6,284 nucleotides of DNA from an uncultured Finegoldia sp. (GCF_900766215.1 NZ_CAAFUQ010000064.1:1-6284), one strand, 5' to 3'. Counted from the stretch's first letter, positions 1 to 6,269 are shown. Numbers and translations: made by a program. The notes: generated by a model from the sequence alone, not told the origin.

Positions 1-685
1 AAGAAAAGCTGATGAACTAATCAAAAATTCTAAGGTGTATGTAAACGGAAATTTACTCGAGAATTTAGCTTATCAAGTTAACAATGATGATATTGTTGAA
101 ATTGATGGAAACAGGATCAATAAAAAAGAAGATAAACTTTATATAGCTATAAACAAACCTATAGGTTATACTTCTACGCTAAAAGATAAATATGCAGACA
201 AAAAAGTTGTAGATTTAATTAAAATTAAGACAAGAATATATCCAGTGGGGAGATTGGACAAAGATTCTCATGGATTATTAATATTGACAAATGACGGTAA
301 ATTTACTTATGAACTAACACATCCAAAATTTCACCATAAAAAAGTTTACGAAGTAGTAGTTAAAGGAAAACCATCTAATGAAGATATCAAAAAACTTACA
401 AATGGAATTATTTTAGATGGCTATAAATTAAAAAAATCTAAGATTCTGTTAGAGAGAATTATAGGAAATAACGCAAGATATAATGTGACTATATATGAAG
501 GCAGAAATAGACAAATTAGAAAAATGTTTGAATCCATAAATCATCCAGTTTTAGATTTAAAAAGAATTCAAATCGGTGATTATAAAATGAGTGATGAATT
601 GAAAAGTGGGGATTACGTAATATTAAATAAAAATGATTTGGATTTAATTAGAGGTAAATATGATAGAAGTAAGACTTGCAAATAA
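1..685 (+). CDS. rluB: RluB/RsuA-family 23S rRNA pseudouridine synthase, 5' end missing
   Basis: This enzyme family converts a specific uridine of rRNA to pseudouridine; RluB-type members act on 23S rRNA in the peptidyl-transferase region. The reading frame is already open at base 2, where the peptide begins RKADELIKNSKVYVNG. That is the middle of an N-terminal S4 RNA-binding domain, so the true start lies upstream; roughly 15 residues seem to be missing and 227 are visible. The catalytic motif VGRLDKDSHGLLILTNDG follows, and the nucleophilic Asp of GRLD is encoded at 257-259. The conserved EGRNRQIRKMF block lies at 497-529. An in-frame GTG at 35 gives a shorter frame, but it would cut the S4 domain and is not a believable start. 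The gene overlaps the next one by 26 nt. The RluB subfamily is chosen over RsuA/RluE/RluF from gene context and low-GC Gram-positive habit; the exact target uridine is inferred. Confidence 0.9.
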   Translation, partial: RKADELIKNSKVYVNGNLLENLAYQVNNDDIVEIDGNRINKKEDKLYIAINKPIGYTSTLKDKYADKKVVDLIKIKTRIYPVGRLDKDSHGLLILTNDGKFTYELTHPKFHHKKVYEVVVKGKPSNEDIKKLTNGIILDGYKLKKSKILLERIIGNNARYNVTIYEGRNRQIRKMFESINHPVLDLKRIQIGDYKMSDELKSGDYVILNKNDLDLIRGKYDRSKTCK

Positions 686-1010
686 CGAAGATGAAGAATT
701 ATTAAACAAATTAAACTTAAAAATTGAAGAAATTTTTGGCAATTTTTGTTTTTTATATATTGATGACTTAAAACCAAAAGGGTATTGTATTATTAAGACT
801 AGTGATACAAAAGCGAATGTAGAAGATTTTTACTTAAAAGAAGATGATTCAAAAAAACTATTTTTCTTAAAAAGTATAGGAATGAATTTAAGAGATTTTG
901 GTATTGATGAGTTTTTTGATGAGAAAGGATTAGCAAAATCCTTTTTTGATAATGATGGTGAAATTGATTTTGATATTCTATTTAGGGGATTTTGTGATGA
1001 TTTACAATAA
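660..1010 (+). CDS. small protein of unknown function, faint GNAT-like pattern
   Basis: I do not recognise this 116-residue soluble, acidic protein. Predicted by eye, its order of elements is strand (MIEVRLA), helix (EDEELLNKLNLKIEEIF), three strands (FCFLYID, GYCIIKT, VEDFYLK), helix (SKKLFFLKSIGMNLRDFG), then strand and helix. That order is reminiscent of a compact GNAT N-acetyltransferase. However, the acetyl-CoA pyrophosphate loop (Q/R-x-x-G-x-G/A) expected before the long helix is absent, so activity cannot be assumed. The start is supported by GAGG at 651-654, 5 nt before the ATG. The gene begins inside the 3' end of the pseudouridine synthase gene (26 nt overlap) and overlaps the methyltransferase gene by 14 nt, so it is probably translated by coupling. 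Base and codon use match its neighbours, which supports a real gene. Confidence 0.75.
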   Translation: MIEVRLANNEDEELLNKLNLKIEEIFGNFCFLYIDDLKPKGYCIIKTSDTKANVEDFYLKEDDSKKLFFLKSIGMNLRDFGIDEFFDEKGLAKSFFDNDGEIDFDILFRGFCDDLQ

Positions 1011-1536
1011 TACTAAAACTTTAGTAGATGAATTAATGAAAAACAAAATTCCAAAATCAAAAACCTGCTTAGATCTAACATTTGGTAATGGTAATGATTC
1101 ATACAAGATGTTATCCATTAATAAAGATATAAAAGTTTATGGATTTGATATTCAAAAAAGTTGCATTGATAATTCAAAAACAATTGATGGATTAAAGGCT
1201 ATAAATGACTCTCACTTAAATTTTGATAGTTATGTATATACAAATATAGATTTTGCGATATTTAACTTGGGTTATCTCCCAGGTGGAGATAAAAATATAA
1301 CAACTGAGTATGATATTGTCATAAAAACTTTGGAAAAACTGTTAATTGTATTGAACGATGAAGGACAAATTGTAATAACTTTTTATCCAGGACATAAACC
1401 CGGACTTGAAGAAAGCATAAAAGTAATAAAATTTTTACAAACATTAAATCAAAAAAAATTCAATGTTGTTAGATATGATTTTATTAATCAAATCAACAAC
1501 CCACCATTTGTATGTTTAATTGAAAGGATAAGATAA
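997..1536 (+). CDS. mnmM: MnmM/YtqB-type class I SAM-dependent tRNA methyltransferase
   Basis: This family (Pfam rRNA_methylase; B. subtilis YtqB, now MnmM) uses S-adenosylmethionine to methylate the aminomethyl-uridine at the wobble position of certain tRNAs, the last step of mnm5(s2)U synthesis. The 179-residue product shows the SAM-binding loop LDLTFGNGND (residues 25-34), GFDIQ at the end of the second strand (49-53), the family signature FNLGYLPGGDK (89-99), YPGH (130-133) and a C-terminal NNPPF (167-171). The frame is open back to 946, but the ATG at 997 is preferred. AGGGG at 984-988 stands 8 nt before it, and the extra upstream residues are not family-like. A GTG at 994 is a less likely alternative. 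It overlaps the preceding gene by 14 nt and shares one base (TAATG) with the following gene. The family call is strong; the precise tRNA reaction is by homology. Confidence 0.85.
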   Translation: MIYNNTKTLVDELMKNKIPKSKTCLDLTFGNGNDSYKMLSINKDIKVYGFDIQKSCIDNSKTIDGLKAINDSHLNFDSYVYTNIDFAIFNLGYLPGGDKNITTEYDIVIKTLEKLLIVLNDEGQIVITFYPGHKPGLEESIKVIKFLQTLNQKKFNVVRYDFINQINNPPFVCLIERIR

Positions 1537-2738
1537 TGAATGTAGCAATAATAGGAGCTGGGGCAGCTGGTCTAATGTCAGCAAGTTACATTAGAGATGA
1601 TGTTGACATTCACATATTTGACCATAATGAAAAAATCGGTAAGAAGTTGTTCATTACAGGAAAAGGTAGATGCAATATCACAAATTCTTGTGAAGTAGAG
1701 AACTTAATTGAAAATATAAATACAAATAAATATTTTTGCTACAGCCCATTTTATGACTTTTCCAATGAACAAGTCATAAATTTTTTTAATGAAAATGGAC
1801 TAATGACGAAAATAGAACGTGGAAATAGAGTTTTTCCAAAAAGTGATAAATCTTCAGATGTTATTAAGGTATTTGAGAAATTATTAAAAAATAAAGGTGT
1901 AAATTTGCATTTAAATGAAGAAGTAAAAAAAATTTATAACTCCAATAAATTTTATATTTCAACAAGTAAAAATGAATATGTATTCGATAAGGTAATTATA
2001 GCATGCGGTGGAAAATCATATCCAAATACCGGGTCAGACGGCTCATTACATAATCAAATATCTAAATTAGGACATACAATACACGAGATGAAACCAGGTT
2101 TAAGTGGTATTATTTTAAAAGAAAACGTCGAAGATTTAGAAGGAATAAGTTTAAAAAATGTTGGACTTAAATGTTATTTAAATAAAAAGTTGATTTTTGA
2201 TGAAATAGGAGAAATGATTTTTACAAGAAAAGGAATTTCAGGACCTTTGGTACTTACATTATCCAGCATATTATGTAAAAAAGTCGGAGATATTAAACTA
2301 ACAATAGATTTAAAACCAGGATTGACAGATCAAAAGCTAGATGCTAGGATTTTAAGAGATTTCAACGAAAATCAAAATAAAACTGTTGAAAATGCTATAA
2401 GTAAAATAACAATAAAAAAAATAATATTACCAATTTTAAAATCTGCAAATGTAAATCCAAATAAAAAAGTAAATGAAATAACAAAATTTGAACGCGACAA
2501 TTTGAGAAAAACATTAAAAAATTTGAATTATACTTATGTATCTAATGAAAAATTAGATTATGCAATAATCAGCGTTGGAGGAGTAGATGTGAATGAGATT
2601 GATCCTAGTACAATGGAATCTAAAATTGTAAAGAACTTGTATTTCTGTGGTGAAATTATCGATGTAGATGGTTTTACTGGAGGATTTAATTTACAGTTTG
2701 CTTTTTCAACAGGCTATTTAGCGGGGATAAATATATGA
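1536..2738 (+). CDS. HI0933-family NAD(P)/FAD-dependent oxidoreductase (YtfP/YhiN-like)
   Basis: This is a 400-residue cytosolic flavoprotein of the HI0933 family, also annotated as aminoacetone oxidase-family FAD-binding enzyme or BaiN-like. The N-terminal FAD dinucleotide-binding motif GAGAAG is at residues 7-12 and an acidic end of strand 2 (IFDH) at about 27-30. The family hallmark GKKLFITGKGRCNITN lies at 35-50, ACGGKSYPNTGSDGS at 156-170 and GEMIFTRKGISGP at 225-237. The C-terminal flavin-binding segment GEIIDVDGFTGGFNLQFAFS runs from 372 to 391. Length is normal for the family. The physiological substrate is unknown for most members, so no reaction is assigned; the BaiN and aminoacetone oxidase names come from single studied members and should not be transferred here. 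The start has AAAGGA at 1523-1528 with a 7-nt spacer. The ATG shares its A with the previous stop, and the 3' end overlaps the cytidylate kinase gene by 4 nt (ATGA). Confidence 0.88.
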   Translation: MNVAIIGAGAAGLMSASYIRDDVDIHIFDHNEKIGKKLFITGKGRCNITNSCEVENLIENINTNKYFCYSPFYDFSNEQVINFFNENGLMTKIERGNRVFPKSDKSSDVIKVFEKLLKNKGVNLHLNEEVKKIYNSNKFYISTSKNEYVFDKVIIACGGKSYPNTGSDGSLHNQISKLGHTIHEMKPGLSGIILKENVEDLEGISLKNVGLKCYLNKKLIFDEIGEMIFTRKGISGPLVLTLSSILCKKVGDIKLTIDLKPGLTDQKLDARILRDFNENQNKTVENAISKITIKKIILPILKSANVNPNKKVNEITKFERDNLRKTLKNLNYTYVSNEKLDYAIISVGGVDVNEIDPSTMESKIVKNLYFCGEIIDVDGFTGGFNLQFAFSTGYLAGINI

Positions 2739-3604
2739 AAAAAATCAAGTACGAAAACGAAGTGAAGCTTTATGAAGATATTAATAAATATATCAAGGAC
2801 AAAGATTTTGATATTTTATTGATATCTACGCCTAAAGTTATGAAAGAAGTTTTTGATGATAGATTAATAAAAACAAATAAAAATATTTTGATTTCATCAC
2901 GAATTCTTAGAAATAATGACGATGATAATGTATACCTAGAACTGATTACGAATGATATATATTCTATTACAGTAGATGGTCCTAGTGGTTCTGGAAAATC
3001 AACAGTTTGTAAAATAATTTCTAAAATATTGAATATTGAATACTTGGATACGGGATCTATGTATCGTTCGTTAGCTTATTTTTGCTTGGTTGAAGATGTA
3101 AATTTAGATTGTGAAGAAGAAATAATGAATGTATTGAACAGTTTAGATATAACATTTGAATCATCACAAATAAAAGTAAATGGTGACTTTTTGAATGATA
3201 AGATAAGAACTAATGACGTATCAATGGCTGCATCAAAGGTTTCAACATATTATTCTATAAGAGAAAGATTAGTTGACATTCAAAGACAGATTGCGCTTGA
3301 TAACGCGATTATTATCGATGGAAGAGATGCAGGTACAAATATTTTAAAAAATGCTGACTTTAAATTTTATTTAGATGCATCCCCAGAAATTAGATCTAAA
3401 AGAAGATATGATGAAAAAAAGGACAACTCTTCTTTTGAAAAAATTCTTGAAGATATAAAACGAAGAGACGAACAAGATAAAAATAGGAAATACGCTCCTT
3501 TGAGAAAAGCTGAAGATGCTGTTTTAATTAATTCTGATAATATGAATATTGACGAAGTTGTCGAAAAAATAATTGAAATTATAAGAGGTAGGAATGTTTT
3601 ATAG
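2735..3604 (+). CDS. cmk: cytidylate kinase with unusual N-terminal extension
   Basis: (d)CMP kinase phosphorylates CMP and dCMP with ATP, salvaging CMP released by RNA turnover and phospholipid synthesis. The kinase domain begins near residue 78. It carries the P-loop GPSGSGKST (82-90), the YLDTGSMYR nucleotide-monophosphate segment (103-111), IDGRDAGT (194-201), and the lid/C-terminal segment RRDEQDKNRKYAPLRKAED (243-261). This part is about 212 residues, the usual size of the enzyme. Residues 1-77 are an extra segment not found in ordinary Cmk. The extension is really translated if the start is right, and the start is well supported: GGGGA at 2723-2727 lies 7 nt before an ATG that overlaps the preceding stop (ATGA). 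No in-frame ATG or GTG occurs just before the kinase domain, and a TTG near residue 51 has no visible ribosome site. The extension vaguely resembles AroH-type chorismate mutase (see findings). The gene overlaps plsC by 11 nt. Confidence 0.92.
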   Translation: MKKIKYENEVKLYEDINKYIKDKDFDILLISTPKVMKEVFDDRLIKTNKNILISSRILRNNDDDNVYLELITNDIYSITVDGPSGSGKSTVCKIISKILNIEYLDTGSMYRSLAYFCLVEDVNLDCEEEIMNVLNSLDITFESSQIKVNGDFLNDKIRTNDVSMAASKVSTYYSIRERLVDIQRQIALDNAIIIDGRDAGTNILKNADFKFYLDASPEIRSKRRYDEKKDNSSFEKILEDIKRRDEQDKNRKYAPLRKAEDAVLINSDNMNIDEVVEKIIEIIRGRNVL

Positions 3605-4163
3605 ATTTGCAAGATTTTTATTAAAAATAATTTTTAAAATAAAATATAAATTAATTGTTCATGGAAATACAAAATTGCCAAACACTCCACTAATTATTTG
3701 TGCAAACCACATTAACTTATGGGATCCAATTTTATTAGCTATTATTTTTGATAGGCCAATTAGATTTATGGCAAAAAAAGAGCTATTTGAGAATAGGTTT
3801 TTGGGATTTTTATTAAATAAATTTGGGGCATTTTCTGTTGATAGAGAAAATGTGAATATAAAAACAATAAAGGATTCGATAAAACTGGTCAAAAATAATG
3901 AAGTATTAGGGATTTTTCCTGAAGGAACCAGGGTTAAAACAGTGAGTGAAGATAACTTGAAGACAGGGGTAGCAATGATTGCATCTAGATCTGGGGCAGA
4001 TGTTATACCTGTTTTTATTAATTCTGATTATAAATTCAGATCAACAGTAGAAGTATTTATAAGAGAAAAAATTGAAATTTCAAGTTTTGACGATATCTCA
4101 AAAGACATAAAAAATAAAGAGATTACTAAAGCTATATATAAAAATATTTATAAGGTGAATTGA
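3594..4163 (+). CDS. plsC: 1-acyl-sn-glycerol-3-phosphate acyltransferase (PlsC family)
   Basis: This membrane-associated enzyme transfers an acyl chain to lysophosphatidic acid, making phosphatidic acid, the precursor of membrane phospholipids. The 189-residue product has the LPLAT-family catalytic box NHINLWDP, with the H-x4-D pair at His39 and Asp44. It also has the GAFSVDR block (78-84), the glycerol-3-phosphate-binding FPEGTR (108-113) and the hydrophobic VIPVFI motif (137-142). The N-terminal 20 residues (FARFLLKIIFKIKYKL) are basic and hydrophobic and probably lie on the membrane surface; there is no clear signal peptide. Length is slightly short for PlsC but complete in motifs. The start is chosen for AGAGG at 3584-3588 with a 5-nt spacer. 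It overlaps cmk by 11 nt and shares one base (TGATG) with the ispH-S1 gene. Cmk regenerates CDP from the CMP freed in phospholipid synthesis, so the pairing makes metabolic sense, though that link is inference. Confidence 0.92.
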   Translation: MFYRFARFLLKIIFKIKYKLIVHGNTKLPNTPLIICANHINLWDPILLAIIFDRPIRFMAKKELFENRFLGFLLNKFGAFSVDRENVNIKTIKDSIKLVKNNEVLGIFPEGTRVKTVSEDNLKTGVAMIASRSGADVIPVFINSDYKFRSTVEVFIREKIEISSFDDISKDIKNKEITKAIYKNIYKVN

Positions 4164-6190
4164 TGAATATAATTGTACAGCAAAATGCAGGGTTTTGTTA
4201 TGGAGTTAAAAGAGCAATAGAGATAATTGAAAATGAGCAATCAAAATTAAAGTATACTTTGGGTCAGCTTATCCATAACGAACAAGAATGTAAAAGATTA
4301 GAAGCTTTGGGTATAAAACAGATAGACGATTATACTCAAGCTGAGAAAGGCTCCACGATTTTTATTAGATCTCATGGTGCAACATTAAAATTAAAAGAAG
4401 AAATAAAAAATAATGGATATAAATTAGTAGATTTAACTTGCCCATCACTATTAAAAATTTATGAAAAAATAAATAAAAAACACGAAAAAGGTTACAAAAT
4501 TATTATTATTGGAGATCCAAATCATCCGGAAATTATAGCGATGAAAGGACAAGTTGAGAATAATATTGAAGTTGTTAACTCAATTGATGAGGCAAAAAAA
4601 ATAAAAGGTGAAAAATTATATGTAATTTCACAAACTACTAATTTAAAGAGGAAATTTTTGGAAATTTCTGATATAATAGTAAGAGGTAATACTAACGTTG
4701 TGATAGATAATACTATTTGTGGGGCAACAAAAAGCCGACAAATGGCTTGTTTAGAGCTTTCTAAGAATGTCGATTGTATGATTGTGATTGGCGGCTTGAA
4801 TAGTTCTAACACAAATAAATTGTATGATATTGCAAAACAAAATTGCAAAAATGTTTTAAGAATTGAAACATACAAGGATATTTGTATCGATGATAGTATT
4901 ATTGAATCTAAATTATTAGGTATTACAGCTGGTGCGTCCACACCGGCTTGGATTATTGAGGAGGTTGTAAATTTAATGGATAATTACAGCAAGGATTTTA
5001 TGGAACAAGTAGAAGAAAGCATGAATAAGATTTACCCAAAAGAAATTGTAAAGGGTGAAGTTATTTATGTAACAGATGATGAAGTCATGGTTAATATTGG
5101 CTATAAGGCAGACGGTATTATTAAACTTGACGAATTATCAACAGAAGAAGGTAAATTACCTAAGGATTTGTACAAACAAGGCGACGAAATCGAAGTTTAT
5201 GTTATTAAATTAGATGACGGAGAAGGTAATGTTGTACTTTCTACAAAAAGAGTTGAAGGAATTAAAAATTGGAAGAATTTAGTTTCAAGTTTTGATAATG
5301 ATTCAACTGTAGAAGCAAAGGTAACACAAGTAGTAAAAGGCGGCTTAATAGCTACAATTGATAATGTAAGAGCTTTTATACCAGGTTCTCAAGTAACTAC
5401 TCACTTTGTAAAAGATTTATCTAAATATGTAGGAGAAACTTTGGTATGTAAAGTTTTGAATATAGATGAAAAGAAAAGACGCTTAGTTTTATCACATAGA
5501 GCTGTTGTTGAAGCAGAACAAAAAGAAATTGAAGATAAAGCTTGGGAAAATATAACAGTTGGAGAAAAAATTTCTGGTAAAGTACAAAGATTAACTGATT
5601 TTGGTGCATTTATCGATTTAGGTGGAGTTGACGGTTTACTTCATATTTCAGATATTTCTTGGAATAGAATAGAATCACCAGAAGATGTTTTAAAAGTTGG
5701 AGATGAAATTGAAACTTTAGTTCTTAAAGCAAATAGAGAAAAGAACAGAATTTCACTTGGATTGAAACAATTACAACAAAAACCATTCGATGCTTTCGTT
5801 GAGAATAACCATGAAGGAGATGTTATCGAAGGTGAAGTAGTAAATTTAGTTGATTTCGGTGCTTTTGTTAAATTAGCTGAAGGAATTGAAGGATTAGTTC
5901 ATGTTTCTGAAATTTCAAATGAACACGTTGATAAACCATCAGATGAATTAAATATTGGTGATACAGTTAAGGTTAAGATTTTAGAAATAAGTCCTGAAAA
6001 GAAAAGAATTGCTTTAAGCATGAAAGCTTTATTACCAAAACCAGAAAAACCTGAAAGAAAACCAAGACCTAAAAAAGTTAAACCTAAAAAAGTAGAAACT
6101 AAACCTGAGTCAAGCGAAGAAACTTTAATTAATAGTGACTTAGGAGCTTTATTAGATTTAAAATTAAAAGAAATGGAAGAAGAAAACTAA
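4163..6190 (+). CDS. ispH: IspH (HMB-PP reductase) fused to four-domain ribosomal protein S1
   Basis: This 675-residue fusion joins two functions. Residues 1 to about 280 are 4-hydroxy-3-methylbut-2-enyl diphosphate reductase, the iron-sulfur enzyme making IPP and DMAPP in the last step of the MEP pathway. The three cluster cysteines are Cys12 (GFCYGV), Cys93 (DLTCPS) and Cys186 (NTICGAT). Substrate-site residues visible are His38, His71, His121, Glu123 (PNHPE), the QTT at 157-159, SSN at 214-216 and Ser259 (AGASTP). Residues about 296-363, 381-446, 467-535 and 553-621 are four S1 RNA-binding domains. The last two carry the canonical DFGAFI/V...GLLH/GLVH...S.IS pattern; the first two are more divergent. 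A Pro/Lys-rich linker (622-648) and an acidic, probably helical end (SDLGALLDLKLKEMEEEN) close the protein. The ATG at 4163 is chosen over TTG at 4160 because AAGGTG at 4152-4157 is properly spaced only for the ATG. Such fusions are known in Clostridia. rpsA would name the second half. Confidence 0.95.
   Translation: MNIIVQQNAGFCYGVKRAIEIIENEQSKLKYTLGQLIHNEQECKRLEALGIKQIDDYTQAEKGSTIFIRSHGATLKLKEEIKNNGYKLVDLTCPSLLKIYEKINKKHEKGYKIIIIGDPNHPEIIAMKGQVENNIEVVNSIDEAKKIKGEKLYVISQTTNLKRKFLEISDIIVRGNTNVVIDNTICGATKSRQMACLELSKNVDCMIVIGGLNSSNTNKLYDIAKQNCKNVLRIETYKDICIDDSIIESKLLGITAGASTPAWIIEEVVNLMDNYSKDFMEQVEESMNKIYPKEIVKGEVIYVTDDEVMVNIGYKADGIIKLDELSTEEGKLPKDLYKQGDEIEVYVIKLDDGEGNVVLSTKRVEGIKNWKNLVSSFDNDSTVEAKVTQVVKGGLIATIDNVRAFIPGSQVTTHFVKDLSKYVGETLVCKVLNIDEKKRRLVLSHRAVVEAEQKEIEDKAWENITVGEKISGKVQRLTDFGAFIDLGGVDGLLHISDISWNRIESPEDVLKVGDEIETLVLKANREKNRISLGLKQLQQKPFDAFVENNHEGDVIEGEVVNLVDFGAFVKLAEGIEGLVHVSEISNEHVDKPSDELNIGDTVKVKILEISPEKKRIALSMKALLPKPEKPERKPRPKKVKPKKVETKPESSEETLINSDLGALLDLKLKEMEEEN
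4958..4978 (+). promoter_or_regulatory. possible internal ribosome binding site at the IspH/S1 junction
   Basis: GAGGAGG at 4958-4964 is the strongest Shine-Dalgarno match inside the fusion gene that I noticed. It stands 11 nt before an in-frame ATG (4976-4978, Met272). A second site, AAGGA at 4991-4995, stands 4 nt before another in-frame ATG (5000-5002, Met280). Both ATGs lie in the linker between the IspH domain and the first S1 domain, so initiation there would give a free S1-like protein of about 396-404 residues. The spacers are respectively long and short, and the sequence also encodes ordinary Glu-Glu-Val, so this could be coincidence. Confidence 0.35.
6068..6097 (+). repeat. imperfect 15-bp tandem duplication in the S1 tail
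   Basis: Two adjacent 15-base units, CCTAAAAAAGTTAAA and CCTAAAAAAGTAGAA, differ at two positions and encode PKKVK and PKKVE in the basic Pro/Lys-rich tail of the IspH-S1 protein. Similar Lys-Pro units flank them (KPEKPERKPR before, KP after). The length of this linker is therefore likely to vary between strains by gain or loss of whole units without changing the frame. Confidence 0.75.
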
Positions 6191-6205
6191 AATCTACATT
6201 CTATT

Positions 6206-6222
6206 AAAAAAAGCCAAACGGG
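6206..6222 (+). terminator. probable left half of a disrupted rho-independent terminator
   Basis: Sixteen nt after the stop of the fusion gene, the sequence reads AAAAAAAGCCAAACGGG. An A-run followed by GCC, a short loop and GG is what the left arm and loop of a bidirectional terminator look like. The expected continuation, GC followed by a T-run, is absent, and the insertion-sequence end begins within 2-3 bases. I infer that the element landed in the terminator. The remaining CC/GG pairing alone is too weak to terminate. Confidence 0.3.
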
Positions 6223-6231
6223 TGTGACCTG

Positions 6232-6264
6232 AACCCCAAAATCCGGAATACGGATGGAGGGGTT
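6232..6264 (+). promoter_or_regulatory. hairpin in the IS left end covering the orfA ribosome binding site
   Basis: AACCCC (6232-6237) pairs with GGGGTT (6259-6264), and ATCCG (6241-6245) pairs with CGGAT (6251-6255) around a GAATA loop, with a small 3 x 3 internal loop between the two stems. The right arm contains the last four bases of the GGAGGGG ribosome site (6256-6262). In an RNA read in from the upstream operon this fold would hide the site; RNA starting inside the element would lack the left arm. The T-run after the stem also makes it a weak terminator candidate. Confidence 0.55.
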
Positions 6265-6269
6265 TTTGT

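Noticed and set aside
284..313. TTGACA followed 18 nt later by TATGAA, resembling a sigma-70-type promoter inside the pseudouridine synthase gene
   Set aside because: The bases encode the strongly conserved ILTNDGKFTYEL region of the enzyme, and such matches are expected by chance in A/T-rich coding DNA. No gene start lies at a suitable distance.
946..996. Upstream extension of the methyltransferase frame starting at ATG 946
   Set aside because: The added 17 residues are not part of the family's N-terminus and would lengthen the overlap with the preceding gene to 65 nt, while ATG 997 has a properly spaced AGGGG.
1451..1458. Runs of eight A (1451-1458, 1925-1932 and about 4594-4601) as possible programmed frameshift or transcription-slippage sites
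   Set aside because: They encode ordinary Lys codons in intact, full-length family proteins, no alternative frame of interest follows, and such runs are expected at this base composition.
1603..1628. TTGACA with CATAAT downstream near the start of the flavoprotein gene
   Set aside because: The spacing is only 14 nt, too short for a working promoter, and the position is inside a conserved FAD-binding domain.
3367..3612. Minus-strand open frame of 81 codons opposite cmk
   Set aside because: It is a shadow of the cmk lid region. It gives a low-complexity Ser/Phe/Ile protein and has no ribosome site or context. The other minus-strand frames (3659-3892, 4522-4941, 5421-5609) were rejected for the same reason.
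4163..6190. Possible difference in codon use between the IspH and S1 halves (somewhat fewer ATA codons in the S1 half)
   Set aside because: My hand count shows only a modest shift (about a third versus about a fifth of Ile codons), which is too small to argue for separate origin or expression without a proper test.
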